In this document: piece by piece, positions 1-11,036 of the stretch
Numbering within the stretch: the stretch's first letter is position 1
Layout of the letters: each line of letters opens with the position of its first letter
Assembly: GCA_024449915.1 (NCBI GenBank)
Contig: JAMZAV010000300.1
Coordinates: forward strand, 124,001 to 188,000
Origin: Sweltsa coloradensis
Taxonomy: Eukaryota; Arthropoda; Insecta; Plecoptera; Chloroperlidae
Length of the DNA: 64,000 nt
Reading direction: 5' to 3'
Notes under the pieces: generated by a model
Told to the model about the DNA's origin: nothing
What the model saw: only the letters and a program-made list of their open reading frames with translations
Database searches by the model: none
Program-made: the position numbers and the translations under genes

Positions 1-2639
1 AAAAAAATGGGGGAAAAAAGAAAAATGGAGACTCTTTAACAAGTTTTCCTTCATAATTGTTTTTGTTCAAGTTATCATGAACGGAAAAAATTGTTTAAAA
101 AATCTGAGTTATATGCTTAAAATGTTTTATAAAAATTTTTTCATTTTTAAAAACCTTTTTAAGCGGAAATAGAATTTGGACCCCCATGCCAACATTGAAA
201 ACGAACACAAACCCAAAAGTATATAATTTGTCTAACTTATTAATTCGATTATGTGATGATATAATCATAAACTATTGTTCAAATCTAAGGCATATTAATA
301 AGTTTCTACCATCCGGGAGTAAAAGTAAATGAAAAGAAATCCCTAATGTTAGTAAGTAGGGACCCTGAAAAATAACAATTAAAAAGTCTTCATTTCATTA
401 TAAAAAATATTTAATTTCAGTATAAAAACTCAAAATAAAGGCTCCATTTTAACTTCATTAGTCTTGTTTTACATCATAAAAAAAATTTAATTATTTCAAA
501 AATTTTTTTAAATTTTTTTTTTCCAAAAATTTTCCCCCACTTTTTGCACCGTTAAGTTAAAAGGGTTGGTTTCTTTTTGGGAGGGTCAAGAAGCAAAGTT
601 TTTTTTTATAGTTTTGTATTTGTTTTTGGTTTTTCCAAAACCCCGCACGGGGCGAGTGTGAAGTGTGACGGGCACCCGGGATTTTTTGCAGCTTTTTTTA
701 GTGGCCCATTTTCTACGAGAAAAATAGGAAAAAAGCGGGGGGAAAATGGGGGGGGAAAACTTGCAATTTTGCCCAAGTTTCGCAAAAAAACAATAGAAAC
801 TTGTTTAAATTTCCCCCTTTTTAAAATAAAAAAAAAAGGTTACTTTTTTTCTCCATTTTTCCCAAAATTTTTTTTGACAATTTAAGTGTCCAAAGTGGTT
901 AATTTGTCCACAAAAATGTGTTTTATCACATTCTGGATTTTTTCCCTAAAAAAAAACATATGCAAAATTTCGGGGTCCCTACTAATAAGTAAGTTTGAAA
1001 AGTTGAGTTTTTTTCTCTGGTTGGTATTGATAATTGAAATTTTCCCCCCACAATTTCTGCCCCAACCCCCAATGTCATGTTTGGTTTTTGATACTGATTT
1101 GGTTTACATTTTGTGTCGTGATGCAATTCTTGCCTTTACTTTTAATTTTTTCCAGACATCTAAGTATTTACTGAAAATAAGTTGTTTACCCACTTTTGGG
1201 AAACAGTTTTTAGTTCGGAATATTTGTTGGTTCTACAGAGTTGGGCAATTTTTGTTATTTCCTAACCAGTTGGGGCCCAGTGCCAAAGTTAGTCACCAGC
1301 TATGGGATTTTTTATCTGAAAAACAACTATAGGGGAAATTTGAAAGTTCTGCTCTTTTTTATAGTGGGCCCCAAAAAAAGAAGCAGGTGGCTCGAAATTG
1401 TTTTTCCCCAAAATAAAAAACTTTGCCAATTCTATTAAGGGTAGGTTTTCCCGCGTGGAAACTTTCCCCACGGGGGGAAATCTGTGATCTAGCCACAGAT
1501 AATTTTTGCTTAAGTTGGGAAAAGATATTTCTCTTTCATACACAAAGGCGACATTCCATTTTTCCGTTTTCATTTCATTCTACCCCCACACCTTTCCAAG
1601 CATCTGCATTCTTTTGTTGGAAACAAGTATTTTTTGCTATTGCTAGGGGGCCCCGAAATTTTTGGGAATGGGCTTTTTTCCCCTAAATGTTTCTAAATAT
1701 GGCTGTTTTTTTATTAAGTAGTGAAATAAAGGGAATCCTCATGGGTTTTTTTGCTTTAAATTTGAGGGAAAATCGGGGAAATTTCCTTAATTTTTTTATA
1801 TAAGTTTTTAGTCAAAAAAAGGAATTATTTTTGAAAATGGGGATTGAAATCAACATTTCTGTTTTAAAATTATAGTTAGGGGACCATGGGCAGTTTAAAA
1901 AAAATTATTAACAACCCGCCTAGCTAAATTCCCAAATTTAAATTAAATTTATACGGCCTAAAAAAAATTCGTTCATGTGGAGATGTAGAACAGTGAGGAG
2001 GCGATTGGGAAGGTGGGGAAGGAGAGGAACCCCGGGGAGTGGGGGCAGGACAGGAAAATGGGGGGGCCTGGGCCCTTTAATCTGACCCCAAAGCAGAGTT
2101 TGGGCATGGCAAAGGGTAATGATGTTTATTTAAAAAAGAAAAATGGATTTTTTGTGTTAAAAAGCCTCCCCTGGGGCGCCAAAGCCAAATGTTTGAATTT
2201 TAAACCCCCAGGCTGGTAAAAAAATGTTAAGGGGGGGGCCCCCGGGGGTGTTAAAAGTCAAAAAAACATCATTCCAGGGGTATTTTTTTTTGAAAAAAAA
2301 AAAAAAAGACTTACGAAGTAAAAAAATCAACGTTTTGATTTCTAACTACGAAACTAGCCTTTCGATGAAATCGACGTTATCGGACCCCGTGACCACTCAC
2401 AACGTCGAAAAATTATTGACGTTATGATTCAAAACTTGGGTCCCTGGTATAGTCGGAGACAAGTATTTGAGGTGAGAATATAAGGCAATTTCTGTTTTTG
2501 TTGCATCCATATGCGGTGAATTAGTAGTGAGTAAGAATAATTCAAAATTACTAGCTCCCCCCAATATTCCCTCTTTAAGATCATTAAGGTCAGAAATACT
2601 AGAATGTTCCACTTTACCCACTCCTGTTCCCAAGTGTAG
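1..2639. other. AT-rich noisy sequence, no gene seen
   Basis: No coding signal, RNA gene or repeat that I recognise. The stretch is packed with homopolymer runs (A, T, G and C runs of 5-12 bases). Open frames such as those at 577-1332 have low-complexity F/K/P/L-rich translations expected from such runs. The texture resembles unpolished long-read consensus and differs from the cleaner sequence that follows. Confidence 0.5.
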
Positions 2640-2689
2640 CAGTTTTGAGGACGAGTGAAGCTATGCTGCTCTCACCTGGCAGTCCGGGC

Positions 2690-3110
2690 AAAAATAAATA
2701 AATAAATCCGTATTTAGAGTCTACCCACTCAGTCACACAACTGATTTTCAGTGGGAGACAGTAAACCAAAATGACCAAGCCAACCCTGCAAGCTCCGACG
2801 CAATCGACGAGTGAACGATAACCAACCAAAGATCGATATTTTTAATAGGAACTATAGCAATCAGTGGTATGGACAGTGCAAACACCCGCGGATCAACGCC
2901 GGAATCAACTAGGCCGATTCAGAACAACTTTAAATTTATTATGTGCTTTGTTGCTAGGACGGCTCCAAAGTCACCGTTTACAAATTCCTAAGACAAGAAC
3001 TGATGGACTTAATTCCAAATCGGAAGATAAAAAACTTCTGACTTAAGCGGGAATCGAACCCTGGACCTTCTGCATTGGAAGCTGGTAGGCTAACCACAAG
3101 ACAACGAGCC
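2690..3110 (-). repeat. tRNA-derived SINE
   Basis: Read on the minus strand, 3110-3046 is tRNA-like. It has an A-box-like segment (CTTGTGGTTAGCC) and a B box (GGTTCGATTCCC). The body runs to about 2707 and ends in a short (TTTA)n tail at 2706-2691. A body segment of about 65 bases (GGTGACTTTGGA, then TAGCAAC, AGCACA, AATAAAT) recurs downstream of another tRNA-like head at 47263-47336. The tail-proximal motif GTCTACCC..TCAGTCACA recurs near 6553. Head, body and simple-repeat tail is SINE structure. The parent tRNA was not identified. Confidence 0.6.
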
Positions 3111-3325
3111 ACACACACATAGGGAAAACACCGGAGTATTTGCTATCAATGAGTGAAACAATTGTCTAACAAATGGGCTTAGAGAAACACAACTTTTGTT
3201 CTCTGGTTGGTATTATTAGAAATCTTTTAAATTCTTGCATAATATAATATCTACTACCAACCACAATACATGTTATGTCGAGGTTTGGATCCTCTTGTCT
3301 TTCTTTTAATGGATTCTCTATATTA

Positions 3326-4358
3326 CTAGGGAAACGCCAAAGTCGTTGTTAGACGAGTGAGTGAGCCATGTGTTGAGTACCCGGTAACATTCCTTTTCTT
3401 CCCCTACCTTAGGCCTCCCTAGCCTATCATAGGCTACAGTGGATCATTTTGGCCTAAACTATCACCTAAACTTAAATACCCTATTATTTATACGAATATT
3501 ATAATCAAACTTAAATGCAAATGTTCCCGCGTACTCAACACATGACTCTCTCACTCGTCTAACGACTTTTTAACATTCCTTTTCTTCCCATACCTTAGGC
3601 CTCCCTAGCCTATCATAGGCTACAGTGGAGCATTATGGCCTAAACTATGACCTAAACTTAAATACCCTATTATTTATACGAATATTATAATCAAACTTAA
3701 ATGCAAATGTTCCCGCGTACTCAACACATGACTCTCATTCGTCTAACAACGACTTTGGCGTTTCCCTAATCGAGTTGGCTAAAGCGCCCTTATAGCCGAA
3801 ATGTGGGAGAAGTGGGTTTAATAGCCGGGAAAGATTTTGTAATTTCTGGATTGTATTTTTTTAATTATTTAACATGTTTTGAAATGTATATTACGCAGTG
3901 TAGTCCATCATCTGGGACAATACTATGGAAAACATAGCCAGTACAAAATACGTTGAAAATATTGCAAGGTTTACTCAATCTACGAGCGGAATTTGGGGGT
4001 ACCTTGACGTCCAACATTCAATTAACCTTGGACAACAGGCATTTCACAGCCAGGTAAATAACAAACACAAAAAATATTATTTCAAAATGAAAAACCATTG
4101 TCGTTAAAATAATTCCTATACATTTCAACGTATTTTTCAGTTTTTTATTTCTTGCAGGTTTAAATCGCAACAGATTGTGCTCATTTTGTTAGCAGTTCTC
4201 AGTGACCTGGTCACGGATTATTGTTTAAAATTTCATCTCAGTCTATTTGGCCGTTCGGCCGTATGAGCCTGTACAGACAGACATTTAACAGAATTAATCA
4301 CGACCAAGGACCGATCGAGTAGCGTTGTAGACTACGTTTGCTGCGCTCACTCGTCTAA
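3326..4358 (-). mobile_element. Helentron-like non-autonomous element, family A copy 1
   Basis: On the minus strand the element begins TTAGACGAGTGAGCGCAG (complement of 4341-4358). It ends with the inverted copy CTCACTCGTCTAA followed by a 23-base tail ending CCCTAG (3326-3348). The tail can fold as AACG..CGTT. One inverted repeat at the very 5' end, its partner subterminal at the 3' end, then a small hairpin and CTAG, matches the asymmetric terminal repeats described for Helitron2/Helentron elements. 3326-3773 is internally repeated: the block around 3400-3570 recurs at 3575-3745. A tRNA-like segment (ttggctaaagcgccc, B-box-like ggttta/ggttcaatcc) follows at 3776-3830. Copies lie at 22519 and 24564. 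Confidence 0.6.
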
Positions 4359-5398
4359 TTATGTAATACATTATCGTAAATCATGTTCCTTATTTGCAAA
4401 GGTAGTAGGGCCTAAATGCAGTAGTTAGTATCGGCCAAGAGGTGGTAATGTGGCACTAAAGTAAAACATTGAATAGTAGATATATTTTTGAAAATTGTTT
4501 CCTATCTGCCAAAATATTTAGTATTTATCAACAATATATCTAAGCTCTAAGGTATAATATTTTTATTGAAAAGAATGACAGAAGGCTGGATCATGAGAGT
4601 GATGAAAGAGATAGTGTACCAACAGCTTACCTTAATGTAGTAGGCATGCCACAATGATATACTAAGTTAATTCTGTACACCTACCTACCCAACCCTTGAA
4701 AAATCAGGAGGTAATGGACTTGCCAGGTACACATTACACTTGCCATGAGGTTAGTCAGGTAACCCCAGCTGCCGGAGGCTAAATCTCCGTAGGGGAAATT
4801 TTTTGGGGAAAAGTGTCGTCAGATGGCATAAAACACGTTTTCAGGCGAATTTTAATCATGAGTAAGGGTTCCATTTTGAAGCCAATATTTCGTTGAAGAT
4901 TGCTTACCTGACTGAAATCGGTCGACATTCTGCTTGGAAGTTAAAACATTGCACACAAAATACTAATGCTAATACTACAAAATATAACAAATAAAAATCT
5001 AAAATCAGATGGCTAGTCTCGCAAAGCAGGTCTTTCACCCTAATCACCTCGACTACGACTGAGGGCAAATACAGCCCACTGATTTTGGGGCGAGATGTTT
5101 ACTATGTCATAATTTATTGCAGGTACTTGCCGATTGTCGCGCTTGCCTCTTTCTAAGAAATTTTAACTCAAGCAAGGGACAAGTGCCCGACTGTCCGCCG
5201 GCACGTCATAAAAAGGCCCACATTTATGGGTCCAGTTTTTGACCTGCCCATTGTAGTTGGCAATGTTTGAAGGATTGGTTTATACTTTATAGTGGCCATG
5301 GGGGGGGGGGGGGGGGATTACTATTCATAGTGCCGACAAATTAATTTTACAAGGACTGACGATGCTCAATATTAGGTAAAAATAGAAACATTAATATA
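4359..5398. other. no recognisable feature
   Basis: No gene or known repeat recognised. It includes a run of 17 G at 5300-5316. Confidence 0.4.
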
Positions 5399-6283
5399 CA
5401 GTAGGGCCCCGCTAAATCGGGCCCCGGTAATTCGGATTTCTGGATAATTCGGGCCGGGCCAAAAAATTCAAAAATTCAATGAAATGTTCTTAGCCGCTGT
5501 GCCATGCGTAGTAAGGAGAGAGTAGATCGCCGTAGGCCACCCACCAGCTGACTGAGCGAGGCTATTGGCATGCCACTCGAAAGTGAGGTTGGCCGGCCAG
5601 TGTAGGCCTAACCCCCTCCCTGACGAAGATGCTATAAATATGCTATAAATCACACTGCTGTGTTTGCGTCATTGTTCATGTTCAAGCAACTTCCACGTTG
5701 CGATGACGTGACGGAATGGGTGGCAGACAAGTGTGAAGATAACATGTCGTCGCAAGTGTTGTCTGATGAAGAGATCGTCGAATCGAGTCGAATGATGAAA
5801 AAGAAACATCGCTAATAAACATCGTCTAATGCCTAGGGAGCCTAGGCCTAGAACAGATGTGATGCGTTTCTTCTAGTAGCTCGCAATCTAATGCGCACCA
5901 GTTGCGCACAGCAGAGCGGTCGACTCACACACGTGTTTGGGTGGAGTCAAGCTGAAAGGCTGGTGCAAACGCGCGATTTCGTCAGTTGTATGGCTGGTAC
6001 AAATGCATAATTTCGTCGGCCGTAAGAGCCAAAATACGCGATCGCATTGGTTTTTCTTTGGGGTTTTCGTATCGGAAATATTAAAAACGATTCATTTCTA
6101 GTATTTTCAGCGTGTCATATGTTTCCTTTTATGCTTGAGAACAATGAGTGACCTTCAAACATGTTTTAGAATCGTTGCTATTCCATTCAAGGCGATAAAA
6201 CCACTTTAAATGCTTAATTCGGGTTTTTCGTTATTTTGGGCAATACCCGGACACAATTAGCCCGAATTAGCGGGGCGCTACTG
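5399..6283 (+). mobile_element. Tigger/pogo-like DNA transposon remnant
   Basis: The left end CAGTAGGGCCCCGCTAAATC and the complement of the right end, CAGTAGCGCCCCGCTAATTC, are imperfect terminal inverted repeats. Each is flanked by TA (5397-5398 and 6284-6285), the target duplication of Tc1/mariner/pogo elements. Ends of the CAGTA..CCCCGCTAA type are typical of Tigger/pogo. A transposase C-terminus survives inside at 5681-5815. At 885 bp the element is far shorter than an autonomous Tigger (about 2.5 kb), so it is internally deleted. Confidence 0.75.
5681..5815 (+). pseudogene. Tigger-like transposase C-terminal fragment
   Basis: A 44-codon open stretch ends at TAA 5813-5815. It contains the segment VTEWVADKC followed by QVLSDEEIVES. 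A tryptophan, an acidic patch and a terminal [LM]-[SD]-D-E-E-I-V motif close many Tigger/jerky-type DDE transposases, and the stretch lies inside TIRs of that class in the expected place before the 3' end. No catalytic DDE region remains, so it is inactive. The family call rests on the motif plus the element ends. Confidence 0.55.
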
Positions 6284-6744
6284 TAGTGTGGATTTAAATT
6301 CACAGATTTACCAGTCGTATTGAGACAAGGGATTGGATTTGACAACTCGCCAGGAGACTTTTGTAACTCCCCAGTGGCGAGGTGATGAGTAGATTTTTCG
6401 AGGATTGTACCTACCTAGTACGCTAATATACTGAAAATCAAGTTCCTAGTAATGGTATTGTAATAATATAAATCAATGGTGCCAAGTTTGTTATGAATAC
6501 AAATTATCTAACTGTTACATAAATAAATAAATTCATATTTAGACTGTCATTGTCTACCCCTTCAGTCACAGAACTGACAATTCATTGTATTATGATGTGG
6601 CAACTGGCAATGCTAACTTGCTACTTGGCCGTCATTCAAGTATTGTATGTTTTCCTATAAAATTACTTGAGTACAGAAAATAGTTTTTTCACTCTTGAAT
6701 GATTATTATTAGTATTCTCATCTTGTTACATGTTTTTATTGCAG
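6284..6744. other. intergenic, short SINE-tail-like motif
   Basis: 6520-6580 carries (AAAT)n, ATTTAGAC and GTCTACCCCTTCAGTCACAG, matching the SINE tail region at 2691-2750 in the same layout. Nothing else is recognised. Confidence 0.4.
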
Positions 6745-6890
6745 TGTTTAATCTGTATTAGTGGTTTTGGTTTACCTATCTATAGCCATTGTTTTGTCAT
6801 TAGTAAATGCTGGGTTGATGGGGCATTGCAGCAAAGTGACTGGTACAGTTACTCTACTTACATTGATTGGGTCTGTCAATACACTTGCTG
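6745..6890 (+). other. possible exon, unrecognised
   Basis: A pyrimidine-rich stretch ending TTTTTATTGCAG (6733-6744) is followed by 146 bases open in the frame starting at 6745. They end at a donor-like G|GTAAAC (6891). The overlapping frame 6761-6967 is also open and encodes a hydrophobic stretch (VVLVYLSIAIVLSLVNAGLM) resembling a membrane segment. AATAAA signals at about 7351 and 7387 could serve a plus-strand transcript. Neither translation resembles a family I know, so this may be chance. Confidence 0.2.
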
Positions 6891-7536
6891 GTAAACACAT
6901 TCGTTTTATCTTTGTAGACAGCATTCTAAATCTCTATGCTATGTGTATGCATTTTATATTCTATTTGTGAAATATTTTAATGGGTACAACTGGAGATACA
7001 TCCATTGCTTCTAAAGCTTAATCTTAATCGGCAGCTTAATAAAAATTGTTACAAATGTTATTTTTGTAGTTGGGCCTACTACAAGTAGGTCGTATGTTTA
7101 AAAAGCCATCGAAGGAATATATTGTGCACTATACGTTCATGTGTAGGGTGAAGATCTACGTACTTGTATGTAAATAGTTGATATAATATTGTTACGTGTG
7201 TTTTTTGTTGATCTGACCATTAATTATGTTAATTTGCTTATTAGATTTTGTTTTTGTAAGCAATGAGTGTGTCATCTATGTGTGTACTGTTGCCATGGCC
7301 ATGATTGATCAAATGGGATTCTGAGATGAGCTTCTAAATGTATGGGACGGAATAAACTTTTGTAAAGTAAATTTTATATTTGTTGCAATAAATATTTTGC
7401 TGCATTTCTCTGCATACCGCATTTTAACCAGAGTTCCATGTTGAATATATAAAGTTACAGTACATAAAGTTGATAGAATGCCAATCGGCTGGATGTAAGT
7501 GTTGTTTATAGAGAGAATAATGTTATTGTCATAAGC
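6891..7536. other. AT-rich, polyadenylation-like signals only
   Basis: AATAAA occurs at about 7351 (ggaataaact) and 7387 (caataaat). Nothing else recognised. Confidence 0.35.
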
Positions 7537-7914
7537 ATGAGTATAACAAACTTACCATCGGACATCGTAGACTTGCTGATTTTTCGGGACCCTACTCAAA
7601 TTCCCTCCAGAGAGAGCTTCTACCAGGCTCCTTGCAACCGTTCCAGTAGCTTAACTTGCCCTATGCACCCATCCATCAAACGTTCATGGCTGAAATATGT
7701 GCCCTTGCCTCCACAACCTGTATGACTGGCCACCATGAAAGTGTCACAGATAGATCTTGACTTCAAAAACCTATGGCCCAGCGTGCTGTTGAACACAACC
7801 CGTCTCAAAGACTGCTTCACTACCAGAATCATCAAAATGACTGCAGACAGTTGGAATTTAGAAACTGGGAACTATCACATTCACACCCAACCTCAACAAC
7901 CGAACCGGTACTAG
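7537..7914 (+). pseudogene. unrecognised ORF pair, possible broken gene
   Basis: Two short frames follow each other. 7537-7725 (62 aa) begins MSITNLPSDIVDLLIF, which faintly recalls an F-box start (LP.DI...I). 7735-7914 (59 aa) begins MKVSQIDLDFKNLWPS. Base composition is more balanced than the surroundings (C-rich third positions), suggesting former coding sequence. The frames are offset, so a single gene would need a frameshift or an intron. I do not recognise a family and the F-box likeness is weak. Confidence 0.25.
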
Positions 7915-7975
7915 CAGGCCTGCTACCTGACCTAGTTGCACCTGACACCACCTACCTTTGACAGCTGTATGTATG

Positions 7976-8220
7976 TAACACACATAACAAAAACTTGTAG
8001 AAATACAGCCAAACCTTACACACTCAAAAGAAATGAGATCTAAAAAAGGGGCCAAGCTCATCTACCCTTCCACATTTGCGCATTCTTAATTCATAAACGT
8101 ACAGTGTCCCATAACAGCATCCTCGAAAAGCTTGGCAAAATAGAATTTGCGATTATTAATTTAAACGTAATAGTTCATCCAAGTTCTTTTTTCTAATTAG
8201 TATAAACAATAATTGGACTC
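7976..8220 (+). repeat. half copy of the X-element palindrome
   Basis: From acacacataacaaaaacttg onward this matches 27051-27235, one arm and the loop of the palindrome at 27051-27425, with small indels. It includes the AGCTTGGCAAAATAGAATTT segment. Only one arm is present, so it is a truncated or recombined copy. Confidence 0.65.
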
Positions 8221-8269
8221 ATCATGTTCTTTTATTAAATTAATATATTAAATTAAAGGTAAAGCAATA

Positions 8270-8298
8270 TTTCGGGTACTTTCAGTACCCTTCAAAAG
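8270..8298 (-). other. hairpin resembling hammerhead stem II
   Basis: On the minus strand GGGTAC-TGAAA-GTACCC is a perfect six-pair hairpin followed directly by GAAA, the layout of hammerhead stem II plus the downstream core. It lies 3' of the Penelope ORF, and Penelope-like elements often carry hammerheads. The upstream core reads CTTTTGA in place of CTGATGA, so the required G and A are missing. It is at best a decayed ribozyme. Confidence 0.25.
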
Positions 8299-8440
8299 GC
8301 AACAAACCAAACAAAACATAAAACTCCGTCTCCCAGCCAAGGTCGACACATCTAACAAACACGGCCATCTTGATCTCAATAAAAAATACATATTCAAATA
8401 AAAAATAAAAAATTATACCACAATCATGCCCACAATAGTT

Positions 8441-9120
8441 CTATGGCTTGGGGACAAACTCTTTCCAAATCGCCGGGAAATCAATGCTGGGAGCACTGAT
8501 AACATCAGCAGCCCAAAAGACATCAAAGGGAGCCTCCTTCAGCCTCCGTCTATGCGAATTTGCTTCGTGTAGAATGATTGAAGCGTCATGCCAAATTCAC
8601 ATAATGGTGAATTCATAGGGCGTGCTCCGCTAGGTTTTGAGGAGTATACCTTGTGTTGTGCAACGTTGTTTTTATGTCCTTTAACTGACTTCCAGAGGCC
8701 TCTTGGTTTCTCCAATGTAGATACACCACACTGACATGGAATTGAGTAACTGCATTTTCGAAAGATTGTGATACGTTCAAGGGCTTTGGTTTTTGTTAAT
8801 ATACTTCTTAAAGTTCTGGAAGATTGAAAAACTGGGTTTGTATTCCAAATGGGAAAGTAAACGTCTGATTTTTTTCTGACAAGTTAGGTAGTAATCCCGC
8901 ACAACTGTTTTTTTAATCTTTTTGGGGGATCTAGAACTTGACTAATGTCTGTCAAAACTTCCGTAGTCCTATCTGTAGTTGGAGTAATCATTTTCGAACC
9001 AAATGACTTGGATATCCGTTATCACAGAAAGCATCATCCAAGTAGGCCAGTTCTTGGTTCAAACAAAACAGGTGAAGAAAATAGTTAGACTTTTGCTCTT
9101 ACAGAAAGGCATTTCATCAC
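8441..9120 (-). pseudogene. Penelope-like element, RT thumb and GIY-YIG endonuclease part
   Basis: This is the 3' part of a Penelope-like retroelement ORF, read from 9120 down to a TAG at 8443-8441. First comes the RT thumb region (ELAYLDDAFCDNGYP), then a Cys-containing linker (SIPCQCG). Next is the GIY-YIG core (CIYIGETKRPLE), an AEHAL motif with the conserved histidine, and finally RRRLKEA near the end. Known role: the endonuclease nicks target DNA for target-primed reverse transcription. At least three frameshifts separate these blocks, so it is a dead copy. Its upstream half lies at 19105-19665, displaced by the insertion at 9130-19094. Confidence 0.85.
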
Positions 9121-9129
9121 ACCCTTTTT
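9121..9129. repeat. target site duplication, left copy
   Basis: ACCCTTTTT here matches ACCCTTCTT at 19095-19103 (8 of 9). Removing 9130-19103 restores the spacing of the Penelope reading region across the site. Confidence 0.65.
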
Positions 9130-9600
9130 GGGTCGGGGGCCACATCACCGAATATCCACTGCACACAATACCCACAACACCGAATTCACAGTTGAAAAAT
9201 GTTAAAGTTTTTTCTGAATGGGTCGTAAGACCGAATAATTTATTTTTCAGAGTCCAAACACAGAATAGGCCACATCACCGAATACCCACAACACACAATC
9301 GCCACAAGCCCGAAAATCGGTAAAATCTAAAGTAACTTGTGATGAACGACCGTCCTGCTAGGGCCACAACACCGAATTTCTTCGGTCTTGTGGCAATTGT
9401 GTGCTGTGGATACCTGTGTCACAACAGAATAATTCGGTCTTACGACCCATCCAGTATGTGCCACAACACCGAAACAACAACAAACTTTCGGTCTTACGAC
9501 AGGGCATGCCACACGACCAATTCTGAAATACTTTAACATTTTTCATTTGTGAATTCGGTGTTGTGGGTATTGTGTGCAGTGGATATTCGGTGATGTGATG
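9130..9600. repeat. left terminal domain of 10-kb element
   Basis: This domain is itself an inverted repeat. 9138-9215 (through caccgaattcac and aatgttaaagt) is mirrored at 9525-9598. Between the arms are many ACCGAA and TTCGGTCTTACGAC motifs in both orientations. In DNA transposons, clustered subterminal motifs are usually transposase-binding sites. Confidence 0.65.
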
Positions 9601-10388
9601 ATCAAAACGATGTTTTGAAAAACGCACTGTTTCACGGCACCCTGCGTAAACTCCTCTATGCAACCCGCTAGATTTAGGAGAGTGAAGGTAGGCATCTTAG
9701 AAGGCGCGGACACTGTCAGCCTAATGACTATTGGTTGCCTTTTAGTACCAAGGTTATCCGCTATTTGGGGCGCTACTGGTCAAATCTACGCGGGATTCGA
9801 ACTAGGATGGGATGAAATTTGTTTCCTCGTAAGCTGACAAATTGTCAGACGTCTGTGAATGAAGGGCTGGTTCTCTTTTAGACATTCTTAAATAATATCA
9901 ATTCCACGACGGAAATGTACTGAACAAAGATAAATTATAAATCACTTTGTTTAATCCCTCTGCAGGCCCAAAAGGGTTCCTACGCCACTGTATTGGAAGG
10001 TAAGCTTGAGCCTTAGGTGTCTATCTCCAACCGTTTAATAAGTTACGCTTTTAGGTTTATGTAAAACGCCTTTTGCATATTAAATTTTGGAAACCCATTC
10101 ATAGATAAGGGTTTACGGAGACTAGACAGTTTTTTCTTCAATGGTCTCTTATTCTCTCTGATTTCTGTCTGATATTCGTTTTCAACGCCCTTTACTTTGG
10201 GAACCAAAAACACTTTATCACCAAAAAAAAAAATCCCTTAAATCCCCCATCGGGGGGTGGTATCAATCATCCCATAAATGAAAATGTTAATAATTGAATT
10301 TTAAGGGAAAAATCGTTTTATAATTTAAAACCTAACAACCAGGGTATTTAATTAAAACATATTTATTGTAATATTTAATAAAAATAGT
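9601..10388. other. interior of 10-kb element, no feature
   Basis: 9600-9665 (atgttttgaaaaacg to tatgcaaccc) weakly matches the complement of 18585-18650, suggesting the inverted terminal domains extend to about 530 bp. Nothing coding is seen. Confidence 0.35.
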
Positions 10389-10392
10389 TTAA

Positions 10393-11036
10393 GGCCATTC
10401 TAGACGCTAAATTGACTTCATTGAAGAGTTGCTTCTTGTAACTAATTATTGAAATAACATGTATTAGGCTATGAAAAAAAAAATGAAAAACAAAATATTG
10501 TCCCTATTTCCGGGGCGTACCGGCTGTTTAATTTGCATATTGCGCCTAATTGCACTAGGCCTATCAAGTCCAATTTCAAAACGGCTTTTCAGATTATCTT
10601 CATTTTTTTAAATTAATTTCGTCATCTCTTTGTTCATATAGTAAAAAACAAGTTCGTAAGGTTATGCGGAAGGATTACAACTTACAAGTTATGAATTTTT
10701 TTATTTAACCCATTGAGTTGGATGTTGGGGCAAATTTTATGGGGGCAAATAAAAATTCATAGCTTGTAAATCCCTTCCGCAAAACCTTACAAAAAACTTG
10801 TTCACTAATAACAAAGAGATGACGAAATTAAAAAAAAAAAAATTAAGATAATCTGAAAAGCCGTTTTGAAAATTGGATTGATAGTGCAATAAGGCGCAAA
10901 ATGCAAATTAAACCAGCCGGTTCCGGCCCCAAAAATAGGGAAAAATATATATTTTTTTCATAGTCTAATACATGTTAATTTAATAATAAGTTACAAAAAG
11001 TAACTCTTCAATGAAGTAAATTAGCGTCTACCCAAT
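10393..11036. mobile_element. TTAA-flanked foldback MITE 1
   Basis: The 644-bp inverted repeat has arms of about 300 bases (10400-10700 against 10745-11030) and a loop near 10720. TTAA lies at both ends (10389-10392 and 11037-11040), fitting piggyBac- or Kolobok-type target use. The left end begins GGCCATT. There is no coding capacity. The arms differ by scattered substitutions and indels. Confidence 0.7.

Noticed and set aside
577..1332. ORFs of 102 and 148 codons
   Set aside because: Low-complexity translation of homopolymer-rich sequence with no motif and no codon structure.
5300..5316. G17 run as a quadruplex element
   Set aside because: Single homopolymer runs of G also occur at 11054, 21018, 44959 and 51122 and are probably length errors.
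7537..7725. F-box protein start
   Set aside because: The LPSDIVDLL likeness covers only ten residues and no F-box core follows in frame.
8206..8235. TGATGAGTCC on the minus strand as a hammerhead core
   Set aside because: No GAAA at the required distance and no stem II. The better candidate is 8270-8298.
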